From: Aedes albopictus
Lineage: Eukaryota > Arthropoda > Insecta > Diptera > Culicidae
Assembly: GCF_035046485.1 (NCBI RefSeq)
Contig: NC_085137.1
Span: 1,775,977 to 1,839,976 of the forward strand
Direction: 5' to 3'
DNA: 64,000 nt
How positions within the stretch are numbered: the first letter of the stretch is position 1; every line of letters starts with the position of its first letter. The notes under the pieces are model-generated. The model searched no databases, was not told the origin of the DNA, and saw only the letters and a program-made list of their open reading frames with translations. Positions 32,400 to 45,127 of this stretch are shown here, in pieces. Both the position numbers and the translations under genes were made by a program.

Positions 32400-33903
32400 T
32401 TTGCGATTTTTTAGAAGAACTTCTGAATGAATTTCTGGGGAAGTTTCTGAAGGAATGAATACGTAAGACTTTCTAAAGGAATCCATGGAGAAATTCCTGA
32501 AAGAAATATCTGACAGAGTCACTATAGAAATACCTTTTATTATTACGGACAGTTTCAGCACGCCCTGGAAGGAATTCTGAAGAAACCACAGGAGAAATTT
32601 ATCAAAGACCTGAAATGTTTTATGAAGGTATTCCTGGAATAGTTTCTGAAGGAATCTTTGAAAGATTTTCTAAAAGAATCTCTGAAGATAGTTCTAAGCA
32701 ATATTGAAAGGAATTCAGGGTTTCTGAAAAAAAAATCCTTGGATAAATTACACCTTGGAATCTCTGAAGAAATGTCTAAAGCAATCCTTGAAGGATTTTC
32801 AAAAAGAATCCCTGAAGGAATGTATGGTCTCCCTCACAAATTTTTAAGGGAATTCCATGATAAACCCTTGAGGGATTTTCGTAACGATATGCTGGAAAGT
32901 TTTCTAGAGGAAAGTTTGGGAAAGGGTATTCTGAATTTTTGAATCTCTGAAGGAATGGCTGTTCAGTATTTTCGGAAGAGGTTCCTGTAGATAACTCCGA
33001 AGCCTCTCCTCAAGAAGATTTTCTGAAGAAGTTTCTGGAAAAGTTTCCGAAGGAATACTCGAACCACTGCGTCAAGGAATCCTTGGAGAAATTTCTGAAA
33101 GAAAGATCTGAAGGAGTCACTGTAGATATTACCAAATGGATCGCTTTTTTAACTTCATTACGGAGATTTTTAGCACGCCCTGGAAGTAATTATGAAGGAA
33201 CTTCTGGTGTTATTTCTGAAGAAATCCAAAATAAATTTTCTTAAAAAATCCCTGAAGGAAATTCTAAGCAATTTCTAATGCAACCCCTGGGAAAATCTAT
33301 GAAGGAGACAATGTAGGAATTTCTTAGTGTACCCCTGAGGGATTTCCCTGGATCAATTTCTGAAGGAATTTTTGAGAAAGTTCAAAGAGCAATTTTTGTA
33401 CAAATTTCTGGGATCTCTTTAGAAATTTAAGAAGAAAAGTAAACACCATTTCTATACAAACTTATGGAGAAATTTTGGAAGATTCCCCTCGAAAAATTTG
33501 TTGAAATGAACTTTAATGGATTTTTTATAGCAAATCCCTGAAAAAAATTCTGAAGGAAACTTTGAGGAAAGAATTTAAAATTTATGATTTTTTTTAAGAA
33601 ACAGCTGTCGAAGGATTCCGTAGAAGATTTTTAGAAAGAATCATTAAGAAAATTTTAAAAGAATCCATACAAAAATCATTGAGAAAATTCATGGATGGTT
33701 TGGACAATCCTTGAAGAAATTTCTGGAAGAATCTCTATAGGAATGCAGTCTGCAAGAATTTTCAAGGAAATTCATGGAGACATTTGTCAAAGAATCCATG
33801 GAAGATTTTATGAAGGAATTCTTGGAGTAATTTCTGCAGCAATCCATGCAAGATTTTCTTCAAAAAACAATAGTGAAATTTATGTAGAAATATCTAGAAG
33901 GTT
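32400..33903. repeat. 24-bp periodic repeat
   Basis: Well-preserved plus-type units, for example the 24-bp units at about 32660-32705. The plus frame at 32658-32942 and others give Lys/Glu/Phe-rich 8-residue repeats but no domain. Confidence 0.75.
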
Positions 33904-33907
33904 TTAA

Positions 33908-34022
33908 CCCTTCAGCGCGCGCGCCGTTATAAAAAGTACAACACTACCAAAAAACCTCGCTCGTCGTATACAGCGCAAGCGCGGTGCAGTTTCAGCTGCT
34001 TGATGGCGCGCGTCCTGGAAGG
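33908..34022. mobile_element. short TTAA-flanked element
   Basis: A 115-bp insertion with TTAA at 33904-33907 and 34023-34026. The ends are cccttcag and ctggaagg. The interior is strikingly CpG-rich (gcgcgcgcgccg, ggcgcgcgtcc) and includes cctcgctcgtcg. It interrupts an AT-rich periodic block. Confidence 0.7.
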
Positions 34023-34026
34023 TTAA

Positions 34027-36680
34027 GAAAGCAATCCCTGGCGATTCTTTGGAAATAATCTCTAGAATATTTAGTGAATGAAATTTCTTAAGCCATACCT
34101 GGAAACATTTGCAAAAGAAACATTAGAGAAATTTCTAAGGAAATTTGAGGAACGGTTTGAAAAGGAATCCTTGGAAGCGTTCTAAGACAGATTTTCAATA
34201 GAGTTCTCTCGAAAAGTAACTTGAAAAATGAAACTGAAGAAAACTTTGGGGAAAGAATTCTGAATATATTATTTTTGAAGAAATAGCTCTGAGGTAGTCC
34301 ATGGTAGGTTTTCTTGAGAAATCTTTGAAGAAATTTAGTAATCTATATACGAATTTCTGAAATTTTTTTTTAAAGAAGTTCATGGAGAAATTTCTGAAGC
34401 AATTCATGCAAGGTTTACTTCAAGAAACTTTTGAGAATTTTGTGAGGGAATATGTGTGATCTCTAGAGAAATTCAGAAGAAGTTCTGTAAAAACTCTGGA
34501 GATTTTTTTTCCGAATGAATCCCTGAAAGCTTTCATTTAAATAATCCCTACACGAATTTCTAAGGAAATCCTTAAAAAATCTCTAGTGAATAACGGAAAA
34601 TATTCTAATAGAATACTTGAACGACACGTTCCTGGAGGAATCTGTGGACTGATTTCAGAAAAAAATCCTGGCTACATAGCACTATAAGATGGGAGCTTGG
34701 AAGATTTTTTTTATTTCTTTCTTTTGCATCACGTCGGGAAAAGCTCGCTGACGTAGTGTACGGTTTGGGTCAAAAATGCCAAAGGAGGGTTAAAGAATCC
34801 GTAAAAGAATTCCTTGGAAAATTTCTGGAAAAATTTCCAAAGGAATACTTGGAGAAATCTTCGAAGGAATTTTAAGAATATTTTCTGAAAAAATCCCAGA
34901 AGAATTTCTGGATGATTTTCTTAATGAGTCCATGGATAAACTTCTGAATATATATCTGAACGAACGTCCTGGACTTTTTTCTAATAAACATCTCTGTAGA
35001 AATTTCTAAAAAGCATCTTCCAATTTCTGAATGAATTCATGCAGGATTTAAAGAATTATTTATGAAATTTCAGAGGTAACACTAGTAAGATTTTTGAAGC
35101 AATTTCTGAGAAAAATTTCTTGATGAACCCTTAAAATGTTTTTCCTAGAGAAATTTCTGAAGGATTTTTTAGAAAATTTTCTGAAAAAAACAACGGTAGG
35201 CTTTTGGAAGCAATTCTTGACAGATTTTCTGGGAAAGAATCCCTGAAGGAACCCTTAATGGGTTTTTAAAGAAATCCATAGAGTCATTACGAAAGCAATC
35301 TATGGAAGATTTTCTAAAGTAATCTGTGCAAACTTAAGAAAAAAAACTCATGTATAAGAATATCTCGAGAGATTTTTGATTAACCCTCAAAAGAATTTCT
35401 GAAAAAATCTCTGGACAAAATTTCCAAATGAATCCATAGAAGCTTTTTTTAATAATTTCTAGAAGAATTTCTAAAGGAATCCCTGAAAAAAATCTCTAGT
35501 AAACTACGGAACATTTTCTAATAGAATACTTAAAGAAATTTCAGGAGGACTCCTTGATTTATTTTTTTGAAGAAATCCTTGGCAAACTTGCTTTTAGCCT
35601 GGAAGATAATTTGAAGGAATCCGTGAAGGAATTCCTGGGAAAATTTCTGGAAAAATCCTGGTGAAATTTCAGAAGGAACTGATAAAGAATCTCCGAAAGA
35701 ATTTCTGGAATATTTTCTAAAACAAAAAAAAACACTAAAGCAATCCCAATTCTCCTAATTTCCAGCTTGTGCAGTCTCAATTTTCAACCAAATGAGCTCA
35801 AGTTTTGGGAAAAAGCATCGAATCGAATAAACGGCGTGAAGCAAAAACGGATTTTTACCACACTAATACATTCGGATTTTTTTTAAATCTTCCAGGGTAC
35901 TAGAAAGTTTGCCAGAGATTTGATCAGGAATGAGTCAAAAGATTCCTTCAGAAATTTCAGAGATTTTTTTTCGGGGATTGCTTTAGAAATACCTCTTACG
36001 ATTGTTAAAAATAAGCTTTTCGGGATTCATCCAGAATTTTTTTCCTGAGCTAAAACGTTTTTTTGAATCACGCTAATATATACCCAGACGAATTTCTGTT
36101 GGATTCCCTGGACTAATTTCTGAAAAAAATCCTGACGAAATTTCTAAGAAAACAATCTAGGAATGTCTTGATCAATCCATGAATTCTTTGGCGGTAACCC
36201 TAGTGAAATTTTTGAAGGAATTTAAAGCAATCCCAAAAGAAAAGTTTCTTAGTGATTCCTAGGAACATTATTTAAATGAATCCCTGGAAAATATTTTAAA
36301 GGAATTTTTGGAAAAAATACTGAAAAAACGGTACAATTTCGGAAGAAGGCTTTCGTCTTGGTTTTTTGCAGAAATCTAATTTATTTATTTATTTATTTAT
36401 TAATTTATTTATTTATTTGTGGTGAAATCTTCAGTAGAATTTTCGAATAATTCTTTGTAGAATTTTTTAAAGAATTCTTGAAGAAATTTACAAAATAATC
36501 CCTGTACGAATTTTTGAAAGATTTTTTCGCAAAATTTTCTGAAATCCTGGAAAATTTTCTGCAGAAATCTCTGAAGGATTTTCTAAAGGATTCTCAGGAT
36601 AAATCACTGAAAAAATCCGTGGACGAATTTCTGAAGGAATCCCAGATACAATTTCTGAAGGATTCCATGACGTTTTTTTC
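34027..36680. repeat. 24-bp periodic repeat, long block
   Basis: Plus-type units throughout, with gaps at about 34680-34790 and 35780-35930. The remnant at about 34735-34789 ends in aaaggaggg followed by TTAA and has ctcgctgacg; it looks like a fifth, truncated TTAA-type element. A tttattta microsatellite at 36379-36419 is a separate slippage event. Confidence 0.7.
36379..36419. repeat. ATTT tetranucleotide microsatellite
   Basis: About ten tandem attt units with one interruption (taatt). Confidence 0.85.
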
Positions 36681-36808
36681 GCGGTGGATGTAAATTACGC
36701 TCACGCCCCGAACAGGTGCCTTAAAAGCTCTCTCACGAATTAGCTATTCGTGTGTGATCCTTACTGTTTTCGTGAAAGTTTTATCTAAAACAACAAGGTA
36801 AAAGTCTT

Positions 36809-37713
36809 CTGTTCATTAAAGAAAGTGGACACCTGTTTTCAATAGAAAATATTTATTTTCGAACAAATTCATAAGATAATTTTTTATTTAATACAATCAA
36901 CATACATGTGGCTGAATTCACTTGAGTTTGAACTTTTACTTCGCATTTCTGAAGAACGCTTGGACTTTCCTCTTGATACCTCCCATTAGATTCTGCACAA
37001 CTTTCTCCATAACATTTCGTTGTGCCGCAGGCCAAATTTTCTTGAAGCATTCAACAGAACTTGCTTCTCTTCCATCTTTCTTGAGATGCCGCCTTATTAT
37101 TGTCCAGTATCTTTTCACGGGACGCAGTTCAGGGAAGTTTTGTGGATTTTGCCATTTTTCGACAAAATCGACTTTTTCCGTCATGAGCATCTCTAGTGTA
37201 GAAGAAACGTAATGAGCGGATGCCAGATCCGGCCAAAACAATGGAGGATCCGTATGTTTTCGATATATGGGTAGAAGTCGTTTTTAATGCATTCCTTTAT
37301 GTTATTTTCACCGTTGATTGTTCCTGTTGTGAAATACGAAGTACTGTTTAAGCCGCATGAACAATTGGCTTGCCACACCTAAAACTTTTTCCAAATTGTT
37401 CGGTTCTGATGTACCCTACATCATCCAGCACATCTGTCCCCTGCTCAGCGTTGAAAAATTGCGGTACCGGAAGTGATACTAGTACACAATTCTCAAAACG
37501 ACAACTTTTTGGAAGACCATTTGTGCAGAATTTATCTGCTAGTCGCTAAGCTAATCCAACCCATCGCTCAAAATTTCTCACTTCTTTCGTTTTCTTTGAA
37601 TGTGTTGCTGAAGTGAACAATGTTTTTACACACTGAGCAAAAATTCACAATTTTTTGTTTAGTTCTAACTCTAAACTATTGGTAAACAGATGTCCACTTT
37701 CTTTAATGAACAG
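36809..37713 (-). mobile_element. internally deleted DD37E mariner-type transposon
   Basis: A 905-bp element whose 30-bp terminal inverted repeats (36809-36838 and 37684-37713) match at 29 of 30 positions. Its minus strand encodes the C-terminal part of a Tc1/mariner-superfamily transposase. At about 1.3 kb expected for an intact relative, roughly a third is missing, including the N-terminal DNA-binding region. Flanking TA duplications could not be fixed exactly. Confidence 0.85.
36936..37450 (-). pseudogene. transposase fragment, IS630-Tc1-mariner (DD37E type)
   Basis: The minus strand from 37241 reads FWPDLASAHY, the block around the second catalytic Asp. NPQNFPELRPVKRYW follows. In this superfamily the third acidic residue sits in RPIExxW. 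Here the position exactly 37 residues after the Asp is Lys (codon 37115-37113), so the catalytic Glu is lost. Upstream similarity (CGLNSTSYFTTGTINGE, a middle-domain type segment) continues in another frame to about 37450, so there is also a frameshift near 37245-37260. The first catalytic Asp and the helix-turn-helix region are not found. The spacing points to the DD37E group described from mosquitoes. Non-functional. Confidence 0.8.
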
Positions 37714-37999
37714 TCCTTATACACTATTTTTGATAGCATATATGCTTTTCAACTGAGAAAGCAGCATATGAAAGTTCCTTTTTGCATGTGAATGTTACCA
37801 TCCCTGCTTGGAGTTAAAATTATTGTTATTACTATTCATTAACGACACTTTACCATTATTGAGGCATTCGTGTCAGTTAAAATTATGTTTTGTTTAAAGT
37901 ACTCGTTACTCAGTGAGTAACTTGAAATAACCTCGTTACCACCACAGATCTCATCCTTGGTTTGTTATCCTAATCATCCTAGTAGTAGGGTAGAAATCT

Positions 38000-38640
38000 A
38001 GAGTAGAAATTCCGAAGATAATCCCTGGACACTTAAAAAAAACTCGCGTAGAACTCTGGGAGAAATTCCAGAGGAATCTTCAAGAAAAATCTCAAAGGGA
38101 GATTCGGGTAAATTCCCCCAATGAGCAGCGAGAGAAACCCCGTGAGAAATTATTGAAGAAATTCCAGAAGGAACTTCTGCAGACATCTAGAGAGAACCAC
38201 TGAGAATAAATCGAAAAAAGAACTCCGCAAGGGATCCTACGAATTCTGGGAGATATTCCGGAAATTCTACGGAAATTGCTGATGAGACATTTCGATAAAT
38301 CGAAGAAAAATATCTGGAAGACATTCTGGGAGAATCTATTGAATACAAAAAATCCTAGAAGCTCCCGGAGAAATACCAGAAGAAACTGTTGTATAAATCC
38401 CAAAGGGAACTCCAGGACACATACCGCGAGGTAGGCTGGGAGCAGTTCCGAAAAAACTTCTTTAAAAAACCCGGCAGACAATTTTACAATTCCCGTAATA
38501 TACTACGAATGGAATCCCAGGAAGAACCTAAGAAAGGTTTTCAAGCTGGAATTTCTTTAAGAATTCCTGACGAGGTTTCTGAAGAAATCCTTGGGAAGAG
38601 ACTTCTGGATGAATCCTGGATAAATTACCCTTCCCAGAAT
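38000..38640. repeat. 12/24-bp periodic repeat
   Basis: Units such as gaaattccagaggaatcttc, plus-type. Open frames on both strands (for example minus 38092-38481) have no domain. Confidence 0.65.
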
Positions 38641-39374
38641 CATACATTCTACTTGAATACGTTGAAACGCTTTGAGGTCCATGCAAATGACGAATCCGAT
38701 TTTTGACCACACGGTATCCCATAGTGCTAGGGATGGTCGTTGGTCGATCTCTGCTGTTGCTCGCCCTGCTGCTGGTGCATTTGGGGGAGGAACTGGAACG
38801 CTCAGTGTGCGCAAACGGGCATGAGCGAGAGCGTCGTACAAAGGCAAGACATTAATTGAAATATGAAACAAGACCAACCGCAATAACTAACTATACACCA
38901 TTTGCTATATGGGCCACAGACAGACCAAGCAAGCGAACGGAACGGACAGTCCGACTGACACCACCCAAACACCGCACCGTACCGCCGCGACAGTCGTCGA
39001 CGGCCTACTATGACGGACGACCAAGCGTTGGCAATGGCAGCATAATGTCGGGCTTTGTCTGATTTTGTGCATGGCCTGCTGCACAATTCTCTAAATTGAG
39101 ACATTTCACCCCCAGGAGGATACAACAAAATGCAAAACCAGGGCAGGGAGTGGGATTTTGCGTAAAATTAAATCTAGGTCTCCTCTCAGTGCAGTGTATT
39201 CGATGGATGCAGACGAGGACCGTGCATTGTATGATGCATCACATCATGCATAATGGCCGGAATAATAATCACAAAAATTGCAACCGGCAAACAAGGGGCT
39301 GGCTGGATAACAAACAATAATAATCATTTTCGCTGCAGATTTGCGCTCCGGCCTCATTGAATAGATGCTCTTAA
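38641..39374. other. low-copy stretch, no gene recognised
   Basis: More GC-rich than its neighbours in places (38920-39010). Overlapping frames on both strands lack any recognisable domain. Confidence 0.4.
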
Positions 39375-39540
39375 GGGAGCGTCCATAAATTACGTCACGC
39401 AAAAATTACCCATTTTCAACCCCCCCTCCCCCCTATGTCACACTTTTTGTATAAGCGCTCTGGAATTTTTGTATAGATTGTCACACTTTACTGAACCCCC
39501 CCTCCCCCCTGAAAGCGTGACGTAATTTATGGACGTTCCC
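39375..39540. mobile_element. MITE with TAA duplication, G/C-run type
   Basis: A 166-bp element with inverted ends (ccataaattacgtcacgc against gcgtgacgtaatttatgg) flanked by TAA (39372-39374 and 39541-39543). Two runs of ccccccctcccccct lie inside. It is close in plan and length to 881-1045 and 57971-58129. Confidence 0.8.
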
Positions 39541-39543
39541 TAA

Positions 39544-42500
39544 TTAGAAATAAATCATAGCAAACCAGGAGCGCCCGGCCTGACCCGAGCTACGGACGTC
39601 GGCCGCCTATTATTGATGGCCCTCCAGGGATGGATGGAATTTCTTCTCGTTCGGATGGTTCTCCTGTATATATGAAACTGGATGCTTTGCGAATGTCCTT
39701 TTGTGGTTTCTTTTCCCAACTTTATATATTAATACTCGTAATGGTTTGTGGAAGATTGAAGAAATACAATCCCAACTCGACAGAGAAACATTGTTAAGGA
39801 TTTCTTTCTGTTGTGCTCACCAGGCAGTGGTGACCTGTGCCCTTGCGCTTTGGTTGAGATTCCTTTTCCGCTTGGAAGGTACCGGGAAGACACACACGTG
39901 CGCCATCCATTGTTCAACAGGTGGATACACGTGTCGAGATTTTGCACAAATGTCCACGTCTGTGAGGAGAGAGCGAAGTCGGTTTGGTACCCTGGTAATA
40001 ATAAAGTTGGAAGTTTTATTATGTCCATCGAATAGTAGGCTACGTCTTTTCCTTTTATCTACTATTTTCTGGTTACCCTAGGCATCTAGTGTGCCGTCTT
40101 AAGTGGTTAAAGGTCAAGCCATATTTTAGCTGTTCTTCTTTCTTCGTCCATCTGATCGCACTGCGAACCGGGCTCTTTAGGGAGTCCAAGTCGTAAACCC
40201 AGAATTCTGCAGATTCCAGCAGCGATACAAGCTAATTGAATTATAGTCGTCCCGGCGGAAAAGTTGCTTCTCTCCATTTCACTAATGCTGTTGTTTGGTA
40301 CCCCAGCCGACGGTGAACCGGAACAGTCTGTGTTTGAAACAGCGGATTTTAATTTTGTACGGAAAAAGCCTGTTGTATAAAAAGAACAAAAAATCGTAGC
40401 TGGTAACTGTTCAAAATGACGTCAAAATCCGCGTAAAACCAGATCCAAGTGTGCCACGAGTGCGAGGTGGCCAGTTCTTAAACTTCTTGTTTTGATTTAT
40501 GCCGCGCGATTAGACCTCGGTCTTTGTTCTGCCTGTCAAAGCATTTTGTTCTCATCAGTTATTCGCTCGATCTTCCAATCTCTGCTGGAACTGTTTTCAC
40601 TCTTCGTCGTCGTCTTCTTGTCCACCCTACCTACATGTAGAAGGTCGGCTTTAGTGTTCATTTTTGTTGTTTCCAAGGAGAAAGGCACCATTAACCATTT
40701 GAATAACGATGCATATACATATATTTGGACCGCCCTGTTGTGCGCCTCGACGCCTTGCCTTTTGTTTCGCTAATTACCGCCAATTAGTATGCTAAGTAGC
40801 TTTACGCTCCGCGTTCTTTTGTCGACGCGTCTTCCGAGGATGTCTTAATTTAATGCGAGAGTATTTTAATATACGTTTAAGACGTTTAAGGTAATGGTCC
40901 ACGTATTTCCACCCTACCGAAAAAACGACGTTTCACAACCAGCAGCACTGACCGATTGTTCGAAACCGAGGCGAATCTGACGAAGTCTCGATCCGGATGA
41001 CACAACGCCCCATCAAAGTGTGCCATTTTTCTTTATTGCCACCATGGTGATGACATTTTTCAAGGTCTGCAAAAATCATTACCACAAACGCGACGCGACG
41101 TGAACAAAGCAATCCTCTATCGGGAGCCAGCATGTATCAATCACAAATTGACCGAAAAATAGCGAGGCAAAAGTGCAGAAGCCGCATCAAATTGCTCCCA
41201 TTTTCTCCTCTATGTTATTATTCCAATTTTTCAAAACAGAAACACCGCAGCAGCAGCAGTTCGTAATAGCTGCTCCAACGAAGGAAGGAGGTGTAGACAA
41301 AAAAAAACTCAACTCAAAATAGCGACTCGCCAACTCGCCTGAATGGAGGAAGATGGAAGCTGACCAACGGGATCCAGTAGGCTGTGTGGGGCGTTAATAA
41401 CTGACACCTTTTGAAGAATTCCGCGCTGCTGCGGAGGAACGCAGCAACCCGGGTTACTACTGGAAACAGCGCGCGCTACTCTTGGAATGTAGAGCTATGT
41501 ATACACTTCAGCGCTTCAGCTCTCGGCTGGGGCTTCCTTCCTTCCTGCTGCATACGATGAATGGAACTTGTGTGTGCAAGGAACCGAAACAAACGGAACG
41601 GAACCGTACAACAGGTTCATGTGGCCGCCCCGGGAGAAAATTATTCTATTAATTTTCGAGCGAGTTTGGTGGAATTTGGACGAACCGTGTGCGCTCCATT
41701 AATTAATAACCTTCCCGGGATTGATATGAGTGAGAGCGAGCGAACGGGTTTTATTCAATTTGGTTTTCTGGCGTTGCGTTGTTTGTAAATACCTGTGCGG
41801 AGGATTGTTGAACTACATTCGGATCGGAGGAGGGAGGATATTTAATGTGTTTTGGCGCAGTGTGCTATATTGGTTTTGTTTTTTTTTTGCTTCTCGATTT
41901 TCAAGGCCTACAATAATACAGTTGGAATAGCGGCTGTTGAAAATTAAACCCCATGCAAGAGGAAGCTTTCGGTAGCTGAATTGATGTAAAACAGAGTAGC
42001 TTACAATGTTTACACTGCGTGCTGATATGAGTGGTAGTAGGCGTAATTAACAACGCCTACTACGCGGGGGCTCGTGCATGTCACCAAGATTTAACAACTA
42101 ATGACCGTGACACTTGCTACAATACAGCTTGCTGAGGTGTGTTTGTTGTTTACATTTTCGGAATAGCATCAAACATGTTTGATGCATTTTTACGTATTCC
42201 CTAGTTGGCTGTGCAAATTTCGGTTTCTCAGTGTTGACTGAGATTTAGCCTAACCAAATTGTAGATAGTGTCGGCATTTAACTGAGATTCAGTAACAACG
42301 TTTTGATGCCAAATCATTTTTGCGAATTTCGATGTTAATGAATAAAAATAGGTACTCTAATTAAAGTGTTCAGGACGTATTTCTCATGCACTCTTATCTA
42401 TAGAAAGTATATTCCAAAACACTGAATCAAATTTCAACTATCGCACAACAATAATGACAATATCGCAACTCGCAACCTGCATTTGTCGCGACAATCTGCC

Positions 42501-42689
42501 CAATGTGGCATAGGTTTATCCCAACTTGAACAGAATAGAATAAAGACCGTGCACCACGAGTTGAGAGATTGTTAAGCCTCGCATTGCGATTTTATTATTT
42601 TAGAACATATAGAGATAGTTTTGGTTCCAGGGACACAACCATTAATACTTTAATTAATGGGTTCTTTCGCGATTTAGCACTTTTACTGA
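39544..42689. other. low-copy stretch, no gene recognised
   Basis: About 3.1 kb without repeat blocks or a recognised exon. Frames such as 39701-40081 and 41561-41788 have no domain. Cytosine- and CAG-containing patches at 41245-41260 are short. Confidence 0.4.
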
Positions 42690-43966
42690 AATCTTTATAG
42701 AAAGAAATTTTTTGCAGGATTTTTAAGAAAGGATTTTTGAAACAGAACAAGTTTTTTTTTCAGATGTTCCTGATTGTTGCAGGAATTCTTCCAATAGTTT
42801 TGCTTGGATTTTCTTCACGGGTTTCTTAAGAAATATCTCGAAACATTTATCTTTAATAAGTCCACGATTTTTTTCATTCTGAAATGCCTTCAGAAATACC
42901 TCGAGGATTGCTACGGAATTTTATGCATGTTTGAAGAAATATGTGAGGAAATACGTATTTCTTCAAACATTTGAGGAGGAATGCTACAATGAGTTTTTCT
43001 TTGAGATTTCTCCAGGAATTCTCCTAGAAACATGTCAAGAATTGCTTTTAGGAATTTCATTAGGCTTTAGCCCAAAGATGTCTTCAAAAGATGCAATTGT
43101 AGAAGCATTTTTTTTCACAGAGATTCAAAGATTCTTTCAGAGATTCTTCCAGAAATTCCTCTAGTTTTTCTTTAGAAATTTATAAAATTTTCGCAGAGAT
43201 TCTTCTGGAAGGGTGTCTCTAGCAGTGCCTCCAAGGTTTTCTTATGATTTATTCAAATCTTTCTTCAGGGATTCTTTCAGAAGCTTATCTGGTAATGCTC
43301 CTGGAATTTATGCACAGATTCTCTCAGCAATTCTTGCAGAAATTACCATAGAATCTATTCCTTCCCATTTTTTTAAGAAATTTTCCAATGAATTTCATTC
43401 CTTAAAAAAAATGATTGTTTTTCAGAAATTGCTTCGGTGGTTCTTTAAAGATTTCCTTCCCGTTTTTGTCTGTCTCGGCTGTATTTCCTTCGGAAATTTC
43501 TGCAGATAATAGTTGAGGGATTTTTGTGTACGAATCTCTTCAGTACTTTTGTCTAGAAATCTACTAAAAACTATTCCAGAGATATCTCCCGGTTTACTTC
43601 GAAGTACCTCTTGGGAACCCCCAGAAATTTATTGAAGAATTTTGTCAAGAATTCAACAAGTACGAAAGTAAAATTTCTGTAGGAATTTCCGCAGACTTTT
43701 TTATGGCACTCATTCAGAAATTCCTCTACGGATTTCTCCAGCAATCCCTCCAAAAATTTCTCAAGCAATTTTGCCTTGAAGTCCTCCAGTAGATTGTGAT
43801 GATTTTTTTTTTCTAATTATTAGGGAGGCATCTTCAGGATTTCCTCATGCTTTCTCCCAGGCATTCATTCCGGAATTCCTGCAGAAAGTTTTGTTCAGGA
43901 ATCCCTTCATAAAACTTTCAAGAATTTCTTCTAGGAATCTTCAAAGTAGTTTCTCAAAGAGATTCC
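42690..43966. repeat. 12-bp periodic repeat, minus-type orientation
   Basis: Units such as gattctttcagaaattcctc dominate, that is the reverse complement of the 22981-36680 blocks. Short frames in it are artefacts. Confidence 0.7.
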
Positions 43967-43970
43967 TTAA

Positions 43971-44031
43971 CCCTTTGGAGCCAGAGGGGTTAATATGAGC
44001 GAGGTTGTGGCAGCTGTGGCGAAACAAAGGG
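43971..44031. mobile_element. 61-bp TTAA-flanked micro-element
   Basis: TTAA at 43967-43970 and 44032-44035. The ends are cccttt and aaaggg, perfect inverted repeats. The interior has gagcgaggttgtg, the complement of the cctcgct core of its relatives. At 61 bp it is the shortest of the family here. Confidence 0.75.
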
Positions 44032-44035
44032 TTAA

Positions 44036-44515
44036 GACAATCTTGTGTAATTTCTGCAAGAAATTTCTGAAAATATCCCTCTGAGAATATCTGCATCAAT
44101 TCCTGCAAGAATCTCTGAAGGAATTCCAAGAGATATATCTGACGAAACCGTAGGAGCAATTTCCCAAAAAAAAATCTGTGTAGTATTTTCTGCAGGAATC
44201 CCAGAAGCAAATTCTCAAGGAACTCCTAGAGGAACCCTTATGAAAATTGCGGAAGGAATCTGTGTAGGTTTAAAAAAATGGATATTTTTTCTGAAAAACT
44301 TCACGGAAGAAATTCTTAAGAAATCCCTCTTTTAATTCTTGAAGAAGTCCCCAAAATTCTGAAATAGTATCCTGAGATTTCAAAGGAATCATCCTAGAGG
44401 AAAATGTCCAGTAGAATCCCTGTATAAATCTCGGGAAGTACTTTGGAATAAATATTAAGATAAATATCTGGAAAATTCTCAAGAAAATCATTGAATTAAT
44501 GCCAGATAGAACTTT
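44036..44515. repeat. 24-bp periodic repeat, plus-type
   Basis: The orientation switches relative to 42690-43966 across the 61-bp TTAA element. Units such as gaatctctgaaggaattccaag. Confidence 0.65.
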
Positions 44516-44520
44516 ATGAC

Positions 44521-44685
44521 GAACATTGTACTTGTTACACAATGTACAAATGCATGCAATGACAGGCAAAGAAAGCCCTTCAAATAATAACTGTAGTAGT
44601 GTTTAAAGAACACTAAGTTGAAGAGAAAGGCAAGCCAAGTTTCAATGCGAATGTCGAGCCATAAAGAAAAAGAAGAAGAAGCTTC
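44521..44685 (+). mobile_element. 5'-truncated SINE
   Basis: Shares with 45881-46140 the segments caggcaaagaaagcccttca and aagaacactaagttgaag and ends in agaaaaagaagaagaag. The tRNA-related head is missing, as in a truncated insertion. It sits inside periodic repeat. Confidence 0.8.
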
Positions 44686-44689
44686 TGTA

Positions 44690-45115
44690 AAGATCCATAG
44701 AAAAACACTTGGAATATTTCTGACGAAATTTCTTGTAAAATTTCTATGTATTTTTTTTCGGACTTAATCTCTTAAAAAATCATGGAGAAATCCTTTGAGT
44801 ATCGGAAAAGAAATGCCGGAGATATTTTTGGGTAAATACGTGGATGCATACCTGGAGGAATCTCTGTATGAACTCTTGCAGGTATCTCAGGAAGAATTCT
44901 TGCCTGAATCTCTGGAAGTAGTAATACAAGAATCGCTGGAGAATTCCTGTAGGATTTTCTGAAACTCCGGAGAAATTTCTGGAAACATTTCTTCGAAAAT
45001 TGTCAATAGAATCGTTAGAGTAATTCTTGAACAAATCTTTGGTGGACTTGTACGAATTTCCAAAGGATTCTCTGGAAGAAATAATGGTCTGAATTTATGA
45101 AAGAATTTCTGAACT
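44690..45115. repeat. 24-bp periodic repeat
   Basis: Plus-type units (gaatctctgtatgaactcttg). The minus frames at 44780-45034 and 44887-45195 are artefacts. Confidence 0.65.
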
Positions 45116-45127
45116 AACCCTTCCTTA

